30,736 nt of DNA from JABMRP01 sp964444795 (GTDB taxonomy: Bacteria > Planctomycetota > Planctomycetia > Pirellulales > Thermoguttaceae). The notes below the pieces were generated by a model, which had not been told where the DNA came from, did not search any database, and saw only the letters and a list, made by a program, of their open reading frames with translations. The stretch is from positions 1-30,736 of the forward strand of contig CAYUIQ010000085.1 of the NCBI GenBank assembly GCA_964444795.1. The letters run 5' to 3'. The translations under genes and the position numbers were made by a program. The stretch's first letter is position 1. The number at the start of each line of letters is the position of its first letter. This document shows positions 1 to 5,584 of the stretch, in pieces.

Positions 1-1143
1 GTCATCGTGCTGGCGTTTGAAGAAGATTTTGACGGCATCGAAGCCGCCCCCACCCACCTGACGGTAGCGATCACGCAAGACGGCTACTCAAAAATGGCGA
101 TCACCGGCGGCTCTTTGGCGCAATTCATCCGCAAGCTGGGATATAACGCCATCCCCTGCGGCAACAACACCAATATCAGCGTGCCAATGGCGATTGAAGC
201 AGGTTTGGGCGAAGGCGGTCGCAGCGGGATGCTGATCACGCCTAAATACGGGCCACGCGTCCGCATCGCCAAAGTCATCACCGATATGCCCCTTGACAAC
301 GATAAACCGATCCAATTTGGTGTGGAAGAATTTTGCAAAGCCTGTATGAAATGCGCCGAGTTGTGCCCCAGCCAAGCGATCTCCTATGAAGACAAGACGA
401 TGGAAGCTGAGAATATAAGTTCAAACTCGGGTGTCCTGAAATGGTCATCCAACCCCGAAAAATGCTGGGAAGGCTGGATCGCCAACGGCAGCGGCTGTGG
501 CGTCTGCATTCGCGTTTGCCCCTTCAACAAGCCCGAATGCGAGATGCTCTGCATCGGGTGCGAGATGCGGTCGATGGAACGTTTCTCCGCCCGCTGGCGC
601 GATTTGGTGAAAGACATCCGCAAGGAATACAAGGGGGTTCTCCACTATAACGCCAACCACGGCGATGTCTGGAATGTGACATGGTGGGACGCGGTGGATC
701 TGATTGGAGTTAGCGCCTACTGGCCGGTGGCGACCGCCGACGACACGTCGCTTTCCACCATGCTCGAAAGCTGGAAGCCGCTGCGCGCTCGACTGAAACA
801 GCTTAGCGAAAAATGGGACAAGCCTGTCCTTTTTTCAGAAATCGGAGTAAGGTCCGCTCGAACATGTTCCTCAATGCCGTTTGACTGGGGGCATCGAGAG
901 TTGCCCTTCGACGGCCAAGAGCAGGCCAGATACTACGAAGCAGCCTTTCGGACGTTCGAGAACGAAGGCGACTGGTTTGCCGGGTATTGTTGGTGGGATT
1001 GGAAGGCCCGGCTCTATTCTCCCGAACGTGCCGAGGAAAACCGAGACTTCTGCGTCCATGGCAAGCCCGCGGAAGAGGTGCTCCGGAAGTGGTATTCAAA
1101 ATCTCGCCAACTCGCCGGTGATCGGGACACGAAAAGAGATTAG
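1..1143 (+). CDS. Partial chimeric ORF: reductive dehalogenase Fe-S segment joined to GH113-like glycosidase C-terminal half
   Basis: The frame is open to the left window edge, so the true start is not visible; residues are counted from the GTG at position 7. Residues 1-176 match the C-terminal part of RdhA-type reductive dehalogenases: the SVP...AGLGE.GR.G.LITP.YGPRVR block, then two 4Fe-4S motifs (Cys110/113/116/120 and Cys153/164/167/171) ending in CPFNKP. From about residue 178 the text changes to a glycoside hydrolase resembling GH113 beta-mannanases: LCIGCEM with the likely acid/base Glu186, the NANHGDVWNVTWWD and DLIGVSAYWP strands, and FSEIG with the likely nucleophile Glu278. The glycosidase lacks its first barrel strands and the dehalogenase lacks its cobalamin-binding N-terminal part. 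No known protein family has this fusion as far as I know. The dehalogenase half prefers GAA over GAG. An assembly join near 530-540 is the simplest reading; a real gene fusion is less likely. The stop overlaps the convergent glycosyltransferase stop. Confidence 0.7.
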   Translation, partial: VIVLAFEEDFDGIEAAPTHLTVAITQDGYSKMAITGGSLAQFIRKLGYNAIPCGNNTNISVPMAIEAGLGEGGRSGMLITPKYGPRVRIAKVITDMPLDNDKPIQFGVEEFCKACMKCAELCPSQAISYEDKTMEAENISSNSGVLKWSSNPEKCWEGWIANGSGCGVCIRVCPFNKPECEMLCIGCEMRSMERFSARWRDLVKDIRKEYKGVLHYNANHGDVWNVTWWDAVDLIGVSAYWPVATADDTSLSTMLESWKPLRARLKQLSEKWDKPVLFSEIGVRSARTCSSMPFDWGHRELPFDGQEQARYYEAAFRTFENEGDWFAGYCWWDWKARLYSPERAEENRDFCVHGKPAEEVLRKWYSKSRQLAGDRDTKRD

Positions 1144-2264
1144 GATCGCCCAAGGAGTTCTCGATAATGCCCCAACAGCGCGGCGGCGGCACGATCGACG
1201 CCGAACGCTTCTTCGGCCCGGCCACCAGCGGCGGTGCCCAGGCGGCAACGTAACGCGGAGTCGGTAAGCACTTCCCGAATCGCGCGGGCCGTTTCGGCCG
1301 GATCGTCGGCCGCTACGAGCCGGGCAGCCGTGCGGTCCGGCGGAAAGATCTCGCTCGTGCCGCCGACTTCCGTGGCGATGATCGGCAGGCCGGCCGCCGC
1401 CGCTTCCAGCAACACGCGACCCAGCGGCTCCTGCCGGGCCGGATGTGCCAACAGGCTGAACTCCGAGTAGAGGCGGTCCATGTCGTGCCGATAGCCGAGG
1501 AAGTGGACCCGCCCAGGCATGTGGGCTTCGGCCGTTCGGTGCAGATCGGCTTCGTAGGCGACGCTCTCGGCCTTCCCGGAATATCGCTCTCCGACGATCA
1601 CCAGATGTAAGTCAGGCAATTGCGAAGCGACCGAAGCGACCGCGGCCAGAAGCACGTCTTGTCCCTTGCGCAACCCGATTTGCCCCACAACGCCGACCAG
1701 TTGCGTCCCGGTGGGGAGCCCCAGTTCCCGGTGCAGAAACCCCGAGGGTTCTCGCGGGGAGAATTGGGCCAGATCGACGCCGTTGTGCAGTACGCGCGTT
1801 TTGGCCGCGTCGAGCCCGGCGGCCACGTGGAATCGGCGGGTGGCTTCCGAAACGGCCAGCAGACGCGCGTGCCGGTTCAGATCGGCAATGGCCTGGCGGC
1901 TGAGCCCGATGATGTCGCGCAGATGGGCCAAACTCGACAGCCCCAAGTGGTCGACCACCGGTCCCGACAATCGTCCCATGGCCAGGCTATTGGCATGAAC
2001 GAGATCGGCACGGCGCCGCTGGAGCAACTCGGCCAACAGCTCTCGCAGCCGAGACTGGGGGAGCCGGCGGTCGGCGTCATCGTGGAGCACCAAAGGGGCG
2101 ACTTCGATGCCGCGGTGCCGAAGTTCGTCGGCCAACGGTCCGGCCGGCGGGGCAATCACGCGAACGTCGAACCCCGCCGCGACCACGTAGCCCAACACCG
2201 CCAGCATCGAACGTTCGCCGCCGTTGAGCGTGGCGAACTCGCAGATGAGTTCGAGCTTGGGCAT
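1140..2264 (-). CDS. GT4-family glycosyltransferase
   Basis: A 374-residue GT-B fold glycosyltransferase of group 1 (GT4), expected to move a sugar from a nucleotide-sugar donor to an envelope or exopolysaccharide acceptor at the cytoplasmic face of the membrane. The N-terminal Rossmann half begins LELICEFATLNGGERSMLAVL, with the glycine-containing loop typical of GT4 enzymes. The C-terminal half has VGVVGQIGLRKGQDVL, HLVIVGE, a HPARQEPLGRVLLEAAAAGL stretch (the E-x7-E donor-binding motif) and PIIATEVGGTSEI. The ATG at 2264 is chosen because it starts the first beta strand directly and has a GGGA ribosome site; a longer frame to 2336 would overlap dapA. It is the last gene of the operon, 19 nt after dapA. 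The acceptor and donor cannot be read from the sequence. Confidence 0.85.
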   Translation of the reverse strand: MPKLELICEFATLNGGERSMLAVLGYVVAAGFDVRVIAPPAGPLADELRHRGIEVAPLVLHDDADRRLPQSRLRELLAELLQRRRADLVHANSLAMGRLSGPVVDHLGLSSLAHLRDIIGLSRQAIADLNRHARLLAVSEATRRFHVAAGLDAAKTRVLHNGVDLAQFSPREPSGFLHRELGLPTGTQLVGVVGQIGLRKGQDVLLAAVASVASQLPDLHLVIVGERYSGKAESVAYEADLHRTAEAHMPGRVHFLGYRHDMDRLYSEFSLLAHPARQEPLGRVLLEAAAAGLPIIATEVGGTSEIFPPDRTAARLVAADDPAETARAIREVLTDSALRCRLGTAAGGRAEEAFGVDRAAAALLGHYRELLGRS

Positions 2265-2283
2265 CGATTTCCCTGGGCGACGT

Positions 2284-3171
2284 TCAAAGCAGGCCGTAAT
2301 TGACGAGCGTCTGCCGAAGGGCGGCCTCTTGAGCATCGCTCAAGGGGGTCATGGGCAGCCGCAGTTCGCCCGTGTCGCGGCCGAGCATCTTCATCGCCGC
2401 CTTGATGGGGATCGGATTGGTGGCCAGTCCCAGCATGTTGCGGCACAGGGGGAACAGCTTGTTGTGCCACACACGGGCTTCATCGAGCCGGCCCGCGTCC
2501 ATCGCCTCGATCATCGCCATCACGTCGCGGGGCACGATATTGCCCACCACCGAGACCACGCCTCGCCCACCCAAGGCCATCAACGGCAGCGTCAGGCTGT
2601 CGTCGCCGCTGAGCACGGTCAGATCGGTGGTCGAGAGGATCTGGGAGGCCTGGTCCATCGAACCGGTCGCTTCCTTGACCAGGGCGATATTGGGGAACTC
2701 GGCCAGACGGAAGATCGTCTCCGGCTCGATGTTCTTCGCCGCGCGGCCCGGGATGTTGTAGACGCAAAGGGGGATATCCACCGCCTCGGCCAGCGCCTTG
2801 TAGTGCTGGTAGAAGCCCTCCTGGGTGGGCTTGTTGTAGTAGGGAGCCACGAGCAGGGCCGCGTCGGCGCCCTGTTTGGCCGCCCAACGGGTCAGCCGCA
2901 GCGCTTCGTCGGTGCTGTTGGAGCCGGTGCCGGCCATCACCTTGACACGTCCGGCCGCCGCCTCGACCACCGCGGCAATCACCCGTTCGTGCTCCGGATG
3001 CGAGAGCGTGGGCGATTCGCCCGTGGTCCCCACCGGGCAAAGACAGGTAACGCCCGCGGCAACCTGAAACTCGACCTGCTCGGCCAGGGTATCAAGATCG
3101 ACCTGACCGTTGCGAAAGGGGGTCGTGATCGCCACCGACAGACCTCGAAAGGCTTCACCACGTGTGGACAT
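2284..3171 (-). CDS. dapA: 4-hydroxy-tetrahydrodipicolinate synthase (DapA)
   Basis: A 295-residue class I aldolase-fold enzyme that condenses pyruvate with aspartate semialdehyde, the first committed step to diaminopimelate and lysine. The length is normal for the family. Visible motifs are the GTTGES loop with Thr49/Thr50, the YNIPGRA motif with Tyr138 and Arg143, and the Schiff-base Lys166 in ALVKEATGS. Glycine-rich strands and the C-terminal NPIPIK segment (substrate cavity) are also present. The start is the ATG at 3171 (MSTRGEAFRGL); the much longer upstream frame would run through pdxJ and is a shadow. The ribosome site is weak (AGAAAGA). It lies 59 nt after pdxJ and 19 nt before the glycosyltransferase, so the four genes are probably one transcript. 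DapA paralogues such as N-acetylneuraminate lyase share the fold, but Arg143 and the whole motif set favour DapA. Confidence 0.93.
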   Translation of the reverse strand: MSTRGEAFRGLSVAITTPFRNGQVDLDTLAEQVEFQVAAGVTCLCPVGTTGESPTLSHPEHERVIAAVVEAAAGRVKVMAGTGSNSTDEALRLTRWAAKQGADAALLVAPYYNKPTQEGFYQHYKALAEAVDIPLCVYNIPGRAAKNIEPETIFRLAEFPNIALVKEATGSMDQASQILSTTDLTVLSGDDSLTLPLMALGGRGVVSVVGNIVPRDVMAMIEAMDAGRLDEARVWHNKLFPLCRNMLGLATNPIPIKAAMKMLGRDTGELRLPMTPLSDAQEAALRQTLVNYGLL

Positions 3172-3230
3172 GAGCGGCACGTTCTTTCTGGATGTTTGTT
3201 GTTCTTCCGGCGCAGCGCCATCGTGCTTGT

Positions 3231-3944
3231 TTACGCGATCAACTGCTTCATCTCGCGGACCGCTTGTTGCAGGCCAACCATGATCGCCCGAGCGATGATG
3301 CTGTGGCCGATGTTCAATTCGGTGATACCCTCGATTTGGGCCACCGGCTTGACGTTGCGATAGGTCAAGCCGTGGCCGGCATGTAACACCATGCCGGCGG
3401 CCCGCACGCGCTGCCCGGCCGCGGTGAGCGAAACCAACTGCTTCTGCCGCGGCTGGCCCGATGCGGCCAGCGCGTAGGCGCCGGTGTGCAACTCGACGGC
3501 GTCGGCTCCCAACCCAGCGGCCGTGTCGATCTGCTCGTCGACCGGATCGAGAAACAGGCTGACCACGATGCCGGCCTCTTGCAGCCGACCGATCACCTCG
3601 CCGACGCGTTGCCTGTTGCCCGACACGTCCAGCCCGCCCTCGGTCGTCACTTCCTCGCGGCGTTCCGGCACCAGCGTGGCCTGCTCGGGCTTGGCGTCGC
3701 AAGCGATCCGCACAACCTCTTCCTCGCAAGCCATTTCCAAGTTCAACTTCACGGTGACCGTCTGGCGAAGCAGTTCCAGATCTCGATCGAGAATGTGGCG
3801 CCGATCCTCGCGCAGGTGCAGGGTGATGCCGTCGGCCCCTCCCAGCTCGGCCAGCGCCGCCGCCCAAACCGGATCGGGCTCGTACGTGCGGCGCGCCTGT
3901 CGCACCGTGGCCACGTGATCGATATTGACACCCAGTTCCGCCAT
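3231..3944 (-). CDS. pdxJ: Pyridoxine 5'-phosphate synthase (PdxJ)
   Basis: A 237-residue TIM-barrel enzyme that condenses 3-amino-1-hydroxyacetone phosphate with deoxyxylulose 5-phosphate to form pyridoxine 5'-phosphate, the last ring-closing step of the DXP-dependent vitamin B6 route. The protein starts with the signature GVNIDHVATVRQAR (His10), followed by HLREDRRHI (His50), KLNLEMA (Glu70) and the conserved LHAGHGLTYRNV near the C terminus, which carries the catalytic histidine. Its length is typical of the family. The ATG at 3944 is the only sensible start because the signature begins at residue 6. It starts 7 nt after the stop of the HEAT-repeat gene, implying translational coupling, and is followed by dapA. 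The presence of PdxJ indicates de novo B6 synthesis by the PdxA/PdxJ route rather than PdxST. Confidence 0.95.
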   Translation of the reverse strand: MAELGVNIDHVATVRQARRTYEPDPVWAAALAELGGADGITLHLREDRRHILDRDLELLRQTVTVKLNLEMACEEEVVRIACDAKPEQATLVPERREEVTTEGGLDVSGNRQRVGEVIGRLQEAGIVVSLFLDPVDEQIDTAAGLGADAVELHTGAYALAASGQPRQKQLVSLTAAGQRVRAAGMVLHAGHGLTYRNVKPVAQIEGITELNIGHSIIARAIMVGLQQAVREMKQLIA

Positions 3945-3951
3945 CGGTTGA

Positions 3952-4707
3952 TTATCTCTTGTCTTCGGAGGTCAGCTTCTTCTCCACACGGTCGGCCCGA
4001 GCGGCGATGTTCTCGATCTTCTTAACCAATACCCGCGGAGTCACCGAGGCCGCGACCATCGTATCGACCATGACGAAATTCGGTGTTCCGTCGATGTCGC
4101 GAATGGCAAACGCGCCGGCCGGGATTCCCAGGTTCTTCCGCAGCACGGCCTCGTAATACTTCGCATCAGCCGGGCCACACTCGCTGTAGATCAACACCAG
4201 TTCATCGCCTTGCCCGTCGACGCGCCCGAAGAAGAGGGCCACCTTCTGGCTGCGCCCGTCGGGCAAGGAGAGCTTGAACCGGTAGGAGTCTCCCGATCCG
4301 GTCGGCTCGGCACCCAGCAACTCGCCGGTCCGCAGGACACACTGCTGGACCTCCAAGCCCGGCAGCTTGCCCTTATCGATCGTGTCGAGCCACTTTCGCC
4401 ATTGCTTCACGTTGGCGCCGAAATCCTGCCCGCTAATCAGGGTCAGGGCCTCACACACGTCGAGGGTTAGCGACCCCCTCTGTAAGAGGTCAAGCAGAGG
4501 ACCGGCGGCTTCGATTGCCTGAAGCTCGCCCAGCGACGTAACCGCCGCCCATACGATCGACTCGTTGGACGACTCCAAGCATGTTAGCAGGGTATCCACG
4601 GCACCTAGGGCGACCAGACGCTGCCGCGCCGCGCGCCGGGCACGCGGGTCGCTCAATTGCGCCACCAACTCACTCAATTCGTTCGGCTGCGTCGAGTCGT
4701 TCACCAT
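3952..4707 (-). CDS. HEAT-repeat protein with C-terminal YbjN/secretion-chaperone-like domain, function unknown
   Basis: A 251-residue soluble protein with no signal peptide. Residues 10-90 look like HEAT-type helical repeats (PRARRAARQRLVALG, NESIVWAAVTSLGELQ, IEAAGPLLDLLQRG), followed by a QDFGANVKQWRKWLD segment often seen in planctomycete HEAT proteins. Residues about 125-245 form an alpha/beta domain with DGRSQKVALFFGR, DELVLIYSECGPAD and a long C-terminal charged helix ending in SEDKR; this resembles the YbjN or type III secretion chaperone fold, but only by eye. The ATG at 4707 is chosen over the in-frame ATG at 4827 because it has a GAGAGGAC ribosome site and because the upstream residues are low-complexity and overlap the leader hairpins. 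It is the first gene of the operon with pdxJ, dapA and a glycosyltransferase. I do not recognise a specific function. Confidence 0.75.
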   Translation of the reverse strand: MVNDSTQPNELSELVAQLSDPRARRAARQRLVALGAVDTLLTCLESSNESIVWAAVTSLGELQAIEAAGPLLDLLQRGSLTLDVCEALTLISGQDFGANVKQWRKWLDTIDKGKLPGLEVQQCVLRTGELLGAEPTGSGDSYRFKLSLPDGRSQKVALFFGRVDGQGDELVLIYSECGPADAKYYEAVLRKNLGIPAGAFAIRDIDGTPNFVMVDTMVAASVTPRVLVKKIENIAARADRVEKKLTSEDKR

Positions 4708-4742
4708 CAAGTCCTCTCGCAGGGTCCCTTGTTGGGGGGGTC

Positions 4743-4811
4743 TGTACGATGACCCTCCGAGGCCGTCGCTAAGCGCCGGGCCATCGTACACGCTTCTTCT
4801 CGACGGCCTCG
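4743..4811 (-). promoter_or_regulatory. Leader RNA element: two mutually crossing inverted repeats upstream of the pdxJ/dapA operon
   Basis: Two perfect inverted repeats interleave. Repeat A pairs 4743-4751 (TGTACGATG) with 4782-4790 (9 bp). Repeat B pairs 4758-4768 (CGAGGCCGTCG) with 4801-4811 (11 bp). Because the arms are ordered A, B, A', B', the stems cannot form as simple nested hairpins at the same time; they either form a pseudoknot or are alternatives. They fall inside the predicted leader of the operon transcript, between the -10 box at 4851-4856 and the ATG at 4707. This is what an attenuation or riboswitch-like switch could look like, but the ligand and mechanism are unknown, and a loop of 6 nt across an 11-bp stem makes a full pseudoknot strained. 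Confidence 0.45.
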
Positions 4812-4850
4812 CAGCGCCATCGCACAACGGTCCATGGACAAGTAACGCTG

Positions 4851-4878
4851 ATTATAACCGCGTCCGGCAGGCTATCAA
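4851..4878 (-). promoter_or_regulatory. Sigma-70-type promoter for the HEAT-pdxJ-dapA-GT operon
   Basis: Reading the minus strand, TTGATA (4878-4873) and a perfect TATAAT (4856-4851) are separated by 16 nt. This is 5 of 6 and 6 of 6 to the housekeeping consensus. Transcription would start near 4844 and give a leader of about 137 nt before the ATG at 4707, which contains the crossing inverted repeats. Confidence 0.55.
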
Positions 4879-5229
4879 CCGGGCCGCCGCACGCCGATCC
4901 ATCCCGGTATAATCCGCCTTTTCCCATCGACCGGCGCCAGTGTCCCGCAGGCAACGATAAAAACTGTGTATTTTTCCCACTATCCCTAAAGTGAACTAAA
5001 CTTGTATCAGAACGGCGTCGACTGCTCCTGGGTCGTCGACGGGTGTTGTGTCTCCGGCCCCAATGGTCGGCGACGCCGGATTCCGCATTCGCGGTTCTTT
5101 TCCATTGATCCGGCCCAACGGCACCTCGATCCGCGACAAGCCAGGAGTTGGTATCCGCCACCGTCCCTTTTCCGCGTTATGCACCAACCCGCTCTGCTCC
5201 AGACATCGATTTCGGATGGGACCGCGAAA

Positions 5230-5565
5230 ATGAACTGTCACGAATTGGCCGCTCGGATCGAGGAGATGCAACCGTCGGCTTTGCCCCGCGACGTTGCCCG
5301 GCTGTGCCTGCTGTTGACCAACTACATCGACGACATCGACGACCTGTCGGGCGAGGATGCGCTGTCCGCCGCATGGCGCGAGATGGGTATCCGCTTGGAG
5401 GCGGCGACCGATCAGCATGCGGCCATGACCGACGATCTCGAAGTGCTGGCCCAGCGCAATCCGGGTGAATTCACCCTAGATCAGGTCTGGACGCTCATCC
5501 GCGCCATTAAGGTGCAGAGCCAGATCCTGCAACTCTACATCGGCAGCCCACAAGTCGAAATCTGA
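5230..5565 (+). CDS. Small hypothetical protein, alpha-helical
   Basis: An 111-residue acidic protein beginning MNCHELAARIEEMQPSALP. It has no signal peptide or membrane segment and looks almost entirely helical, with an acidic stretch NYIDDIDDLSGEDAL and heptad-like leucine spacing toward the C terminus (QVWTLIRAIKVQSQILQLYI). I do not recognise a family. The ATG at 5230 is preferred; it has a modest GGGA ribosome site 8 nt upstream. An in-frame ATG at 5179 and a longer frame to 5002 exist, but the extra residues are compositionally unlike a protein. It converges on the peptidyl-prolyl isomerase gene, with 19 nt between the two stops. The coding call rests on its composition and frame bias rather than on homology. 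Confidence 0.6.
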   Translation: MNCHELAARIEEMQPSALPRDVARLCLLLTNYIDDIDDLSGEDALSAAWREMGIRLEAATDQHAAMTDDLEVLAQRNPGEFTLDQVWTLIRAIKVQSQILQLYIGSPQVEI

Positions 5566-5584
5566 AGGACCGCGGTGAGCCGGT

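Larger units (their letters stand above)
4708..5229. other. Intergenic region between divergent genes
   Basis: This 522-nt gap separates the minus-strand operon from the plus-strand gene at 5230. It holds the operon promoter and structured leader (4743-4878). Positions 4960-5010 are distinctly more AT-rich than the surroundings and may hold the promoter of the rightward gene, but I see no convincing -35/-10 pair. The perfect TATAAT on plus at about 4909 has no partner -35 box. No gene is supported here. Confidence 0.5.

Noticed and set aside
2284..3867. A 527-residue frame that would extend DapA upstream
   Set aside because: The first 232 residues overlap pdxJ out of frame and are Arg/Gly-rich noise; DapA homology begins at the ATG at 3171.
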